64,000 nucleotides of DNA from Macrotrachela quadricornifera (Eukaryota > Rotifera > Eurotatoria > Philodinida > Philodinidae): contig JAJEKB010021001.1 in the NCBI GenBank assembly GCA_022393335.1, positions 142,835 through 206,834 on the forward strand, given 5' to 3'. Both the position numbers and the translations under genes were made by a program. The notes under the pieces are model-generated. The model saw only the letters and a program-made list of their open reading frames with translations. It made no database searches and was not told where the DNA came from. The number at the start of each line of letters is the position of its first letter. Position 1 is the first letter of the stretch. Below, piece after piece: positions 23,709-35,465 of this stretch.

Positions 23709-24339
23709 AATTTTCTTTCACTACTTTAGTATTTATTTCTTGCGTCTAATCTTGCTTGATATGAAATAAAAAACCTTTTTAATCACTACAAATTTTAATG
23801 CATCCAAAGTGAAAGAGAATGAATTTATTGCCAATGTTGAGAATTTTTCAGTTATATTAAAATAGTCATTTTACTTCTATTTGTCGTTGCTACCAAACTG
23901 ATCATGTCGTGATGAAGCTCGATCTATTCTATTAATATAAATATACGTTCTGTGATGCACTAACATTGCACAATAATTTTTTTTTAATTGCACCGTTCAT
24001 AGATACATCATTGCATGATTGTTTATTAAGGAAAGTTTTCCTGCAGCTAATATCGAAATATGATTTGGAATATTTGTATTTATAAATCTTCATTCCGAAT
24101 TTATAGAATTATTTTATTGTTAAATAAATTTTGTACATTTTATTGAGACTGAATATGCAATATCAACAGTTCGGTTTTTCTTTTTCACTTCTTCTAAATG
24201 TTTGCAAATAATGATGAATCATAAAAATCTGCTAGTAACATGTATGATAATAGATTCTGTTATCTCGAATAGATACTCCTTTCTATATATAAAATATTCT
24301 CTTTCTTCAACAAATATCAGTTAAATTCAAGTCATAGTA
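23709..24339. other. Spacer and promoter region of the GST gene
   Basis: About 630 bp, AT-rich. A TATA-like sequence is listed separately; no other feature seen. Confidence 0.4.
24284..24294 (+). promoter_or_regulatory. Possible TATA box of the GST gene
   Basis: TATATATAAAA lies 46-56 bp upstream of the ATG at 24340. That spacing would give a 5' UTR of about 20-25 nt. In DNA this AT-rich, the match could be chance. Confidence 0.35.
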
Positions 24340-24957
24340 ATGTCAACATATAAACTTTATTATTTTAATGGCCGTGGTCGTGCTGAAGTATCTCGTTTAA
24401 TTTTTGTTGTTGCTGGTCAAAAATTTGAAGATATTCGTTATGAACATGATGAATGGCCATTACATAAAAATGAAATGCTTTTAGATCAAGTACCTGTTCT
24501 TGAAGTTGATGATATTAAATTACCGCAATCATTATCAATTGCTCGTTTTCTTGCTAAACAATTTCAATTAGCTGGTAAAAATAATTTTGAACAAGCAAAA
24601 GTTGATGCTGTTGTTGATACAATTCATGATCTAATAACAGCATTTTTGCCAATTCGTCGAGAACAAGATGAAGTAAAAAAACAAGAACTTATAAAGAAAT
24701 TTCAAACTGATGAATTACCAAAACATTTACAAAATCTTGAAGTTTTAGGTAAATTATATGGTAATGGTGGTCATTTTTTTGTTGGAAATCATTTAACATG
24801 GGCAGATTTATCGTTCTACGATCGAGGAGAAACTCTTCTTAATTTAGATAAAAATTGTTTAGATGAATATCCATGGTTAAAACAAAATCGTGCTGAAGTT
24901 GAAAAACAACCAAATATTGCAGAATATCTTAAAAATCGACCCAAAACAACATTTTAA
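24340..24957 (+). CDS. Sigma-class glutathione S-transferase, 205 aa
   Basis: Complete intronless gene of standard family length. The thioredoxin-like N-domain opens with [13 protein letters not shown]; Tyr8 in the YF pair is the expected catalytic tyrosine that activates glutathione. QVPVLEVD (50-57, cis-Pro52) and the glutathione-binding [11 protein letters not shown] (63-73) follow. The all-alpha C-domain runs from about 85 and includes [10 protein letters not shown] (about 153-162). Enzymes of this class conjugate glutathione to electrophiles, detoxify lipid peroxidation products, or isomerise prostaglandins. Cytosolic, dimeric. A broken partial copy lies about 0.7 kb upstream, showing that the locus has duplicated. 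Confidence 0.95.
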   Translation: MSTYKLYYFNGRGRAEVSRLIFVVAGQKFEDIRYEHDEWPLHKNEMLLDQVPVLEVDDIKLPQSLSIARFLAKQFQLAGKNNFEQAKVDAVVDTIHDLITAFLPIRREQDEVKKQELIKKFQTDELPKHLQNLEVLGKLYGNGGHFFVGNHLTWADLSFYDRGETLLNLDKNCLDEYPWLKQNRAEVEKQPNIAEYLKNRPKTTF

Positions 24958-27443
24958 ACAAAATAAACTGATGAATATTTCGTGTATTCGTATTTTTTTT
25001 CTATTATTATTTTAACATTATGAGGGAACAACCACTCGCGATGAGTTTGTTTGACTGAATGCCCGCGAAAAAGGATAAACAAGCTAGGAGAGAAGAAAGA
25101 AGAGAGACAATGATGGATGTGATGGATATCAAATTTCAATCAATATTTTTTTTCTAACAGTCTTGAATTGAAATGCATATATAATTGAGAGAAGAGATAT
25201 TTAGAAGTAACAAAAAGTTCTGATGAAATCAAATAAAAAATGGCTTCGTACCTCAACATTTATACTTAATTTTGTGAGAAAGTTTTGTTAATCATACGGG
25301 TCTGATATTAACTGAACTGAAACTGATCACATATAAAGTCTTTCTTTTTACATGGATATCGATGAAGACAGATTGAACTCATCAGGGGCCCATCCCCACC
25401 CTAAAATGTCAATTTTAGTCAAATTTTTCGATCTTTTGATTTATAGCTTATCAGATAGATCAAAATGTCTGCTATCTAACCCACTATAGTTTGTTGGTTT
25501 TATGATGAGTTTTCACGATGAAAAGTCGGTTTTTCTGAGACCCCCTAACCTAAAAAATAACATTTTTTCAAAAACTGCTGATTTTTCACAGTGATAGCTA
25601 TAGTTAGCATGTATTGCTAAGTATTATAGTTTGATACATCTAAAATGTATATATTTCTAACGACAAGAAAAATCAGAAATAAAAAAATATCTTATTTGTG
25701 GCGCCGTCATGTTATGGCATATACTTAGATATACGATAATGGTTTTATCCATATGTTCGTTCGTTCTCTTTCTTTACATATGTTATAATCATATAGATGA
25801 TTCTTTTCTTTCATTCTGTCCGATATTTTCCCTTATATCTTCTCTTGATTTTTTCATATCTGACAGAAATTCGACATGTTTTCATCTATATCAAGTAATT
25901 CGAAAATACTATCACTACAGGAAGGTGTGTGGGTGTAGGTATTCTATTCATTTCAAACCCACGCCGACACCCACCTACACACACCTTGATCTATGAGAAA
26001 TCACTAAAAAATGTATTTTGTCTCATGTTACCATAGAAAAAGTCTTCAATTTTACTTCTCAAACTTCTTTCACGTTTTTCTCAGAATGCGTTTTTTGCTT
26101 TAACACTTTCGTATTTCCCAAATCTTTTCGCCATTTTAAACGCTACAGAGCTCGGGTTGGTTTCAAAATGAAGGGAATGATTAGCTCTACAACTTAACAG
26201 AGCCAGAATTTCAGATTTTATATTTAGTGTCCCATGACATTAAAATGCATCACAGCGCATGCCCTATCTTTACCGTACACTATAAGAAAAACTTCAACCA
26301 AAAAAAATTAAGAGCGAAAATTAAAATTCGGGCTCTGTCAAGTTCTAGTGCTAGGTCTTTGGTATATTTTAAAACCGCCCCGAGCTTTCTAGCGTTTAAG
26401 ATGGCAGCAGGATTTGGGAAACCCCGGACCCTCCATTTTGACCAGTAATCCTCAGGTAAAACCTGGTAGGCTCAATATTTTGAGCTGAAATTTTTACTGT
26501 GAGCTATCTAGCATGAGATACAACTCCTCTGAAAATTTCAGCAAGATTGGATGTTCAGAAGCTGAAATAGAAATAAGGTGGGGATGGGGCCTTAAAGACA
26601 ATCCAGTTCATTCTAGCAAGAAGAATTGAGAGAATAATGACAACTTTTGACTTTAACTGTTTTATTAAATAAACTTTTAGAACAGGACTATGAAAATAAA
26701 AATACGAAACACAAAACCTTATTGTAAAGTTTCCAATCTTGACAATCCTATTTTCACAATTCATTGTGTTGCTTTTTTTTCCTAGATCTGGACGCAGGTT
26801 TCATGATACACTATTAGCGTCGTTGTGATCCTACCAAAGCATTTCAAAATGAACTCGAAAATCGATATCTGTCGTTGCTTCTATTTCAGCATCGCCATTT
26901 TTGTTGTTCTCTTCTAATCGATCGAAAACACGTGTTACCGTCTCGATCTATATATTATATTAACATCTATTTGATAGTAGAAACTGCGTATATGTGTTTG
27001 GACGTGAAATTCCAATAGCACATACAAATTCATTGCTTTCCTATCACATAGTTTTCATATGATCATAAATCTGCCATGATCTATGTTTTCGAGCATCGAG
27101 CATGGCAACTATTTTTTAGAATGATCTGGCTAATATTCTTTTCTTCTTAAGGAATACAAATTCGAAATGGCATTAGTGGGAACTTGATTAGTTAAATGGT
27201 ACGCATTTAACATCATGCTTTTATCATACAAATATATTGCAGTAAAATACTCCTGCGTTGTTATAAGTAGACTGATGTTCATTACATTTCGAAAAATAAC
27301 AAAAATTTTATTTATTTCAATAATAAAACATACACAACATCACTTTCAAACACTCAAAAACCGACGAAATTCACATAAACACACAAAAGCACACAAAAGA
27401 CAAACAACATAAAACAAAAGTTTATGTACAATAAAAGTCACTA
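24958..27443. other. Intergenic stretch with one TIR-bounded segment
   Basis: About 2.5 kb. From 25384 to 26593 it is bounded by GC-rich inverted repeats (listed separately). The interior ORFs (25709-25996, 26227-26448) are unconvincing. A GTGTGGGTGTAGG / CCTACACACACC patch at about 25923-25985 is a G/T- and C/A-rich local near-palindrome. Confidence 0.45.
25384..26593. mobile_element. Possible DNA transposon remnant with short GC-rich inverted termini
   Basis: AGGGGCCCATCCCCACCCT (25384-25402) and, reversed, AAGGCCCCATCCCCACCTT (26575-26593) form an inverted pair about 1.2 kb apart. Such GC-rich blocks stand out sharply in this AT-rich DNA. No transposase is recognisable in between, so it would be non-autonomous or decayed. 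Chance pairing cannot be excluded for so short a repeat. Confidence 0.4.
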
Positions 27444-27843
27444 TTACTGTTGCCATGGAGGTGGATCAAGCCGCATGGTCATTTCGTACAAAATACTATC
27501 TTCTTCTTCTTCAACGACATATTCTTCGATGACCACATGCCGTTGACGAACAACTTGTCGATCAGTTTTGACCTCTTCTCATTCTATAATAATAATATCA
27601 TCGTCTTCAGGTGGATTTGCATTGGTGGTATGTTGTTGACCACCAACTAAATGTTTCTAAATTAAAAGAAATATTCTTTTTACACAAACAGTAGTTTTAA
27701 ATACTTACTTCAACTCGAACTTTTAATGTCACAATATAATAAGCTTCGATGACCTCCACATTTCCATGACGAAAACGTTTTGCGCCGGCACCGTAAAAAG
27801 CTGACATACGAAGACGTTTATTATTATTTTGTTGGATACACAT
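27444..27843 (-). pseudogene. Small two-exon gene with an in-frame TGA
   Basis: Minus strand. Exon 1 is 27709-27843 (45 codons from ATG) and exon 2 begins at 27656 after a clean 52-bp intron (GTAAGT...TTTAG, phase 0). Reading ends at TGA (27579-27581), giving 70 aa. The same frame then stays open for 44 more codons to TAA at 27444-27446. That stretch looks protein-like, rich in acidic and Val residues, with VVRQRHVVIEEYVVEEEE and a Pro-Trp end. Exon 1 is basic (RLRMSAFYGAGAKRFRHG). I recognise no family. Either the gene is truncated at 70 aa, is a recent pseudogene or allele, or the stop is a sequencing error or is read through. No second intron removes the stop convincingly. Confidence 0.5.
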
Positions 27844-28595
27844 AATATTGTTTTTTAATCTAAAATATAAAAAAAACAAATTAATATTTATCTCTTCACG
27901 TTTTTCGCAAAAATATATAAAAAGCTGCTCGACTATTCTACTATAATAAAGAAGATATTATCATGTAGATCATCCTAGGGGTTAACCATTTTATCTCAAT
28001 TGTATATTACTGTTCTATCATGGTTAAGAACTTTCGAACATCCCCGATAATAGAATTGTTCCACCGTCTGTGCACTCATGATGAGTTGTTTCTGATATAT
28101 ATCAAGTTTTTTAACAGAAAAATATGACTGAATGCGATTGTGTCCGATCATTAGACTTGATGGAATCTAATTTATTCCGACAGGAACAACAGGCGGGATT
28201 CAACCACCAAAATTCTCTCTTGCAAGAAGGAAGATGAACAGAAACAAGAATGATATCTTAAGAGGATGAGGTGATGATTGGTGCAGATTAATTACTGTTT
28301 ATGTAAACAAAGAAGACGTCATTTTTGATTAACAATTTCATCTTCATTTTATCAAAGTAATCAGAATTCGTCGTAAAACAATAATGTTCATTTTCATAAG
28401 AAATTAAATGAATATTTTATTGAGAGATCATAACACAACATACAATGGACAATATATAAACTAAAAGAATTTATCGAATGAATTCATTAGATAAATATAC
28501 AACATATATGATTAAAGTCATATGTCATTTTTTGTAGTTTAATAATTTTCATTTTTCACTTTTTTAACATGACATTTTTCCTTAATATATAAAGT
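27844..28595. other. Spacer between the small gene and the GPCR
   Basis: About 750 bp. A TTTTTATATATTTTTG stretch (minus strand, about 27910-27925) could be the promoter of the small gene. Nothing else supported. Confidence 0.4.
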
Positions 28596-29382
28596 CTATG
28601 TCTTTAATGTAAGCTTTTTTAAAACAATAGGATGAATTAATTGTTGTTGTCGATGATTACAACAAAATAATTTCTTAATTTTCATTCTGATGTTAGGTAG
28701 TGTACTGCAAGCAACAATTGGTAGAAGAAATATTATATAAAACAAGAAAACATTTGTATAATAAGCAAATTGTGGTGCAACTTTTCTCGATAAACCCAAA
28801 GCATAAGCCAGATTTAAAAGTGTGTATGGTACAAAGAATATGAAATAGATTAATGCAATAGATATCAATTGAATAACCATTTTTCTTTGTTTTCTCCAAT
28901 TAATTGATTGATGCGCACGATGTTTTTGTAAAATGACGCGGATAAGAAGAGCAAGACTGAAGATAATAATTATAAATGTCGGAATAATTTGATTAAATAT
29001 CCAATCCCACTTTGAAATTAGTGGAATAAGTTTGTATATGCAAGGGTTACTGGTCACACCATAAAGATGAGTACTGTCAAAAGTAAATCTACAAGGCGCG
29101 ACAAAAATTATATTTGTATACCAGACCATACAATAAGTAATAATTATGATTATTGGCAAATAATGAACAAGTATTCTTTTCTTTTTTGTTGATACCCAAT
29201 CACTATGAAAGATAAGAATATGTCTTTCAATTGTTGCCCAAGCAAATAGCATTATTTGCGCCACTTCAAATGCAAAATCTATAAATAGCCATATTAATGC
29301 AAAAGCGGGTGTTGGAAACAATGCAAAACCAAAACGAAAATAATGAATTAACCAGAAAATGTCTGTTAATTCATATATAAGA
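28596..29382 (-). CDS. Rhodopsin-like G-protein-coupled receptor, 5' end lost in the gap
   Basis: About 261 codons are visible; the N-terminus falls in the N-run. The seen part covers about TM2 or TM3 to TM7. TM3 ends WATIERHILIFHS, where ERH takes the place of the DRY motif. TM4 (HYLPIIIIITYCMVWY), TM5 (with a proline, ending LLIRVILQKHR), TM6 (ALIYFIFFVPYTLLNL) and TM7 (FLFYIIFLLPIVACS) follow. TM7 lacks a standard NPxxY. The tail is basic with a CC pair that could be palmitoylated. Extracellular-loop cysteines appear in APCRF and NPCIY. The ligand is unknown; it belongs to the expanded orphan receptors of class A. Stop TAG at 28596-28598. No intron is seen in the visible part. Confidence 0.8.
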
Positions 29383-29782
29383 NNNNNNNNNNNNNNNNNN
29401 NNNNNNNNNNNNNNNNNNNNNNNNNNNNNNNNNNNNNNNNNNNNNNNNNNNNNNNNNNNNNNNNNNNNNNNNNNNNNNNNNNNNNNNNNNNNNNNNNNNN
29501 NNNNNNNNNNNNNNNNNNNNNNNNNNNNNNNNNNNNNNNNNNNNNNNNNNNNNNNNNNNNNNNNNNNNNNNNNNNNNNNNNNNNNNNNNNNNNNNNNNNN
29601 NNNNNNNNNNNNNNNNNNNNNNNNNNNNNNNNNNNNNNNNNNNNNNNNNNNNNNNNNNNNNNNNNNNNNNNNNNNNNNNNNNNNNNNNNNNNNNNNNNNN
29701 NNNNNNNNNNNNNNNNNNNNNNNNNNNNNNNNNNNNNNNNNNNNNNNNNNNNNNNNNNNNNNNNNNNNNNNNNNNNNNNNNN
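29383..29782. other. Assembly gap of 400 N
   Basis: An exact 400-base run of N, probably a scaffold gap of estimated or fixed size. It removes the 5' part of the GPCR gene. Confidence 0.99.
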
Positions 29783-32700
29783 TACGAAAAAATATCACCT
29801 TTAGAGCACATCAGGCCGTAAAGGGTTAATATAAAATTTTCTATTTTTGTTTGTTGGTTAAATCGTTTTCAAAATTATAATTTACCTGTAAAAGTGCTTT
29901 TTTTTGTAAAAAGATGAACAATAAAGTGATTCTATCAGAATGTCTAATAGAATATTGCTTTTTATAAAGAAGGTGTCCTTCCATAAGATTTTCCATTAAA
30001 AATCTTCTATTTCAGAAAGTGAACTATGTACCTTAGCCATGTCCCCATCATAAAAAGATCGTGCCCCAATTGTACCCCATTCCAGTTCTATTTTTCGAAT
30101 TATATTGTATCTCTTATAGAAAATTCAATTATTTATGTGCTATACAAAACTTGGAATTGTGTCAAAACTTCATTATAAAGTTTTTGTTCAAAACCACATT
30201 TAATTGATATACTTTGTTTTAAGTACTAATGCCTTGAGATTCAACATTTTATCAAAGCTGGTTAAGTCGAACAGATGCCAATGGAATTAAATTGAATAAA
30301 TGCTTACAACACGGAAAGCCAACAAAAATATTTCAATGTCTTCTTTGTAAAACGAATGATCTTGATTGTTCCAATAGAGGGTGGGGAGCAATCTAACAAC
30401 ACTGTTGTTTTATTAATTTTACCGGTCTAATACTATGTTTTTACTAAAGTTACCTGATAAGGTATTGGAGAAAGAGTGCATCTTTCAGTTCTATCACTGC
30501 CTTAACTAAAGTTTCTACCAAAAAGGCTCGAAACTAATTCAAAATGGATATCCTATAAATGTCCTATATAGGAATAGGTGATCCTATAAAAATAAAGTTT
30601 TAAAATCCTATATAATCCTATATTTTTATAAAGTGTCGCTACGGGGCCAGTTTTTGATACATCAGCTTCTATGAAAAATCAAATAAAAAATTAACGATAC
30701 ACTCTATTGAATTCACTCAAGCACTGATCAAAAGGTCAATATACAGTCAATCTTTAAAGCACATAAACACAAATAAGTTTTTTAAGTTTTTTTTAAAGAT
30801 GTGAAGGATACCCTTATGGCATTTATCTTCTTATGAAATAAGAAATGATGGGCAGTAATACATTCTGCAGTAGGATCACTTTAGTGGTTCTGTCCTTTTG
30901 ATTTCCTATTGAACCGAAATATTGATAGGAGAAGACTCTCTTTTACAGATAACAAAAACCACCAATGTAAAAACGTATCAATTAGAATACGATTTTCTTA
31001 CAAGTATTAGTAAATTTCAATAACTATTTCATCATCCAATCAATATCTCATCATACACCACGTGACTATGCTCTCATTTTTTATTTACTCTTCTTTGTTG
31101 CATTGCATCATATTTCTCTGTAAAACAAAACTTACATACCTCTCATCATACATCAATTATGACTCAGTAGTCCAATTTCGAGCATGTAGAACAGTTCAGT
31201 CCTTATTAGCTTTTCTCTTTTGTAACTTCCATATTTTGTTCTCTCTGCTTGTTTCGAGTATAATCGTTCATTCACAAATTTTAGTCTACTCGATGCACTT
31301 CTGTTTTCACGTATGTTGTGTAAGTAGAGAGTACATCCTGTTCCGCGATAGTGCACATTGCAGAACCAATTCCGATTTCGCAATGTGCAGTATTGTGTAA
31401 CAGGATGACTGCTCCCTAAGCATCGGATATATTTACATTTTATTATACTATTTGTCTCTTCTACCGCCATTCATATCAGGATTTATCCGATCTTTCTTCT
31501 TATCTAGTTGTTTTAATGCTTTCCGCGTTGTTTGTCTTCACATAGAGCGCATTTCTTAGTCAATTTATTTTGTTTTTTGAATCATTCTTGATGATTAACA
31601 CCTTATATGTCTTCTCTAAGAATGCATTTGATTTTTCACCATTATTCCCATTTTCTTTCTCTGTGTAAAATGTTTTTTCCTCCAACCTAATTTATTCTGT
31701 TTGAATTGCATCATTGTTCGGTGAAAGAGACGGAAATATGAGTCACCTTAATGATTCATATCCGAAAGGTATCATTGGAGAAAAGGTGAGAAGGAAGGAA
31801 ATATGAATAATTGAAAAATCAACAGTGACATAAGATCGGCGCAATAGCAATTTTACACACCTTTATCTTGTAGAATCGAAGAAAAACCTTAGCAAATGTG
31901 TGTATATTTTTTGCGTAGTTTAGATTAGATTGAGAAGTTTTCAAATTATTCAGCAAGAGTATAATATATAAACATTCTCGTACTCCACCAGTGCATCTAA
32001 TCTGTACTGGACATTTTCGGATCTAAATATATACATTTCTCTCTGAAATAGTTGATAATACGTTTTTCTTTAGAGAACATAACACAAGAAGTGGCAAATT
32101 GCCAAACGCTGACTATAACCGTTAATCAACTTGAATTTGGCTCGCGTAAGTTATTTGTCAAATAGTACTCTCATCCTAGTGCACTTATTTCTGAATCGTT
32201 CCGATATCTTAAACATTGTCAGAACTTCAATGCAAATGCGGTGATGAACGTTTCTCTTCTACTCATATATGATTTCTTCTCAGACATCAGACTTGTTTAT
32301 TATTAGTCAGTTTTTCAATTTGGCTATAACTGTCTGGTTAAGACTTTAAGATCATGATTGACAACGATGTAGAAATCTCCTTTTACTGACATACGGATCA
32401 TTAGACACAATGATCACTTTGAAATTTCAATGTTCTCATCGCCCCCATCTCTGACGAATCCCGATAAGTTCCGATAGGTCAAATTAATAGAGCTTGCAGT
32501 GGTCGATCTTCCAAGTATTCGAGACGTTTTTTGAAATTTCAAAATATTTTTGTTTCCTATATCCCATTTTTTTCTAGCACCGATACCTATTGGATATTTT
32601 TTCAGAAATGAATGTTCGAACATATATAATTATGGTTACGAAACTTCCATAGATAAGATGAACTAAATATAATAATTTAATTTTAGATAAATCTAAATAT

Positions 32701-32815
32701 TATCTTGATATATATTTAACTTCTAGATTTATTTCTGTTTTTTTTCAAGATCAATTCTTGATATATATGCATATGTATTTTTCTGTTGTTTATGATAAAT
32801 AAAAATAATTTTATC
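29783..32815. other. Gene-poor stretch after the gap
   Basis: About 3 kb. Seen: a cluster of CCTATA/TATAGG words at about 30548-30635 (low complexity), and a strong hairpin at 31334-31407. ORFs at 31062-31400 (plus) and 31153-31470 (minus) overlap the hairpin and lack any domain. No gene supported. Confidence 0.45.
31334..31407. ncRNA. Pre-miRNA-like hairpin
   Basis: Arms 31334-31361 and 31380-31407 (28 nt each) pair across an 18-nt loop. By hand I count 24 Watson-Crick pairs, 2 G-T wobbles and 2 mismatches. The outer block CATCCTGTT and the inner block TGCACATTGC pair perfectly. A stem of this length with a few internal mismatches and a modest loop is the shape of a microRNA precursor. It could equally be a short palindromic repeat. 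The strand is undetermined, and I do not match it to a known miRNA seed family. Confidence 0.45.
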
Positions 32816-33206
32816 TGTCATAAGTTCCATTGTAGTAAAGAAAAAATTTATGCTAAAGAGTAAATAACATTATAATTAATTAGGTTATGTAAAAAAAGCA
32901 TAACATTGAAAGTAAAATTATATAAACTTAACTTATTTATCTATATTAGGTCTATAATCTTCAACTATCTTAGGCGCTTATAGAACTAAAATATGAATTG
33001 ATAGTTTTATATGCTGTCATGAACTAATTCTTTGTCAATGGATAATCGAAAATCAGAGTTATTGAAGAGCTCAGTATATCTAGGTGTTATGAATTTAAAT
33101 TTGTTATGAGTTTTTTTCAAGACTGCCAACAGATTTATATTGTTATTCTAGTTGACGATAGTAAATAATATTGTTTAAATCATGAAGCAATGTAAAAGCA
33201 CACATA
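32816..33206 (+). repeat. Dispersed repeat, copy A (about 390 bp)
   Basis: The whole segment recurs in reverse complement at about 48494-48896. Shared blocks include TGTCATAAGTTCCA at one end, ATGAATTGATAGTTTTATATG-like sequence in the middle, and ATTGTTTAAATCATGAA near the other end. No ORF. It ends exactly where the element at 33209-33432 begins. Confidence 0.75.
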
Positions 33207-33208
33207 GA

Positions 33209-33432
33209 CAGCACCCGTACGAGCGGGGGAGGGGGAGGATGTAAAGGAGTGTACACCCCTCTCAATAAATGGAAATTTTTTGTCTTTTTTTAGTGATGGA
33301 AGCAGATTTGAAACAAATTGTGTTTTTTTTAAGAAATTTTGCTCGAAATACCCTTTTACACCCCCTCAAAAATGTTTACATCCTTTCAAAACCCGCTTCA
33401 CCCCCAATCTTAGACCCTTCGCGCGGGCACTG
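33209..33432. mobile_element. MITE with CAG...CTG ends, about 224 bp
   Basis: The left end CAGCACCCGTACGAGCGGG and the right end, read in reverse as CAGTGCCCGCGCGAAGGG, form imperfect terminal inverted repeats. A second inverted pair lies inside (GGATGTAAA...TGTACACCCC against the reversed right side). The termini start CAG, as in hAT- and CMC-type elements. No transposase. No convincing target-site duplication; both flanks end in ATAG-like sequence. The C/G-rich ends stand out in AT-rich DNA. Confidence 0.6.
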
Positions 33433-35465
33433 CGTATAGAAAACAAAAATTCTTCAAAGGATCATTCAATAAGAATAAAATATCATTCAAAAAAGTAATT
33501 CCTAAGACTTTTTAACAATTAAAGTTAAAACGAACAATTGAAACTATGCTTTTTGATTGGTGTGTCCCACCCAACACTAGATGTTCCGATTACTTCAAAT
33601 GATCGGAATCATATCGAGTGATGGAAAATATTTTTTCGTTGAGCTTCGTGTCTTCAAGTAGTCGAACCTTCGATAGATTTTGAGTCGTCAAAACATGTCT
33701 GAGGAGTCGAAATGATTTTTCCGACAGGTTTCCTCTCTTCGAATAATCGATATTTTGAAGGTTTTTCTGGCGGTCGAAATGTGTCTGAGGAGATAAAAGT
33801 ATATGTGCGATAGGAAAATGTTTGCGAGAGCTCGACATTCGATATCCATAGTGGGGTTCGAAATCTGAACAGAACGAGAAAAAATTATATCTCTGATAAC
33901 AAGGTATTCATGGAAATTAGTCTATCACTTTATGTATGATAAAATTTGATATTAATTAAAGTAGTCTGATAGACTAGAATCGTTTTCCAAGGCTTTATGT
34001 GTCATTGAACGAAAAGTAAACTCTTTGGGCCTGAGATCTCTTGTTTCCCTTAGATACTCGAAAAAACGTTTTTGTCATTTTTCTGTTTATAATTTTGACA
34101 GATCAATAGAAAAAAGTATACTAATCACGAATATCATGTTATATTTCTGTATCAGTTAAATAAGAAGGGATATCCTGGACATTTTTGAAAAACGAAAAAG
34201 TCAGTTTTAGACCTTAAATGGCATTAATATTCGTGTATGAATCGTCGGCATTAGGCTTCTTCGATGCGGAATCTTTTTTCTCTATTAGAATTCATGAGAA
34301 GATTTCGGAAATACAATTCTTCTTGAAAAGTTATTCGGCGAATATCATCCTCAATTGATGTCTTACTGTCATATGCAATGTTACTTTGCGTTGGTGAATC
34401 AACGAGATTTTTATGTACAAAAGACAACTCGAGCAACTCTTTCCAATGGAACTGTTTTCAACACTGTTTGTGCTGCTCTTGTGTCGCTTGTACAGTCATT
34501 CTGGACTAGGGAGAATCTGCCTATAATGGTTACCTAAAAGTTATTATCATCGTTGTAAATAGTTTCATTACAAATAGCTCGTCGAGCTATCTTACATGCA
34601 TACAAACCTCGTTAATTCACTGGCGTACCGTAATATTGCATATAACAGCGAGATTGCACTTCGGAGGTGGTATTCACTGAAACAACTTTTCACGAATAAT
34701 TCTATCGCCGAAATCTTCTTATATATTTTGATCGAGAGAAAAATTTTACATTGAATGAATATAATATTAATTATCTTTAAGACTAAAAATTGATTTTTCA
34801 GCCTTTCAAAGATATCTAACATGTCTATTATTGCTCGTTTGATATATAAAAAAATATGATATTCGTGATGAGTATGCTTTACTCCATCGATTTGGAAAGA
34901 CCGTAATTGAAAAAGACAAAAATAGTTTTTGAGTACCTTGCGCATACATCAGGCAAAAAAACTGATTATTTACAGAGTACTAAATAAAGTAGTTGAAAAC
35001 AATATAATTCAATCACGAAGTAAGAGTTGGAATCACTTTTTATTATTGTGCATAGAGTCATGCAGTCATTTTGAAGAATGCTTTGTTATTATAGTTATTG
35101 ATTCTATGACACCCAACAAGAATCGAAAAATTTCGAGATAGCATCTGCAGATATAGCTCAACAGATTCTAAACAACATCCCGACAGAGGACTCGATGAGT
35201 TCGAGAAGTCATTTCTACATGCAAGTTGAAAAGTTATGGAAAGCTGTCTAAAATACATACCAGTTCTTAGAATAGATCTTTTGATCAAATTTTCCGCAAA
35301 AAAAAGATCTAAACTTTGATTTTCAATCAGTGCAGTCCTTGTCAATATCAATATCAGTCAAGATCAATCCCAATACCACTCAATAGTAAATAGTTTGCTA
35401 TCGACGTTATTAGTATTGTGAGATTCCTATCACTAATATAAATAAACAATAGGTCTTGTATATGA
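33433..35465. other. Gene-poor stretch, 2 kb
   Basis: No supported gene. One pair of 86-bp tandem repeats lies at 33621-33792. The ORFs at 34251-34945, 34929-35141 and 35058-35351 lie on opposite strands over one another and show no domain. Confidence 0.4.
33621..33792. repeat. Two diverged 86-bp tandem repeats
   Basis: Both units end in TGTCTGAGGAG (at 33706 and 33792) and share TCTTC-AA-TA-TCG and a TCGA-rich centre. Identity is only moderate. A weaker third unit may start at 33793. Confidence 0.5.

Noticed and set aside
25923..25985. Telomere-like GTGTGGG/CCCACAC patch
   Set aside because: Only one short, irregular patch that turns on itself; not a telomeric array.
31062..31470. Overlapping ORFs on both strands
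   Set aside because: They run through the palindromic hairpin, which keeps both strands open; no domain in either.
33845..33870. GGTTCGAAATC resembling a tRNA B box
   Set aside because: No A box or acceptor stem at the right distance on either strand.
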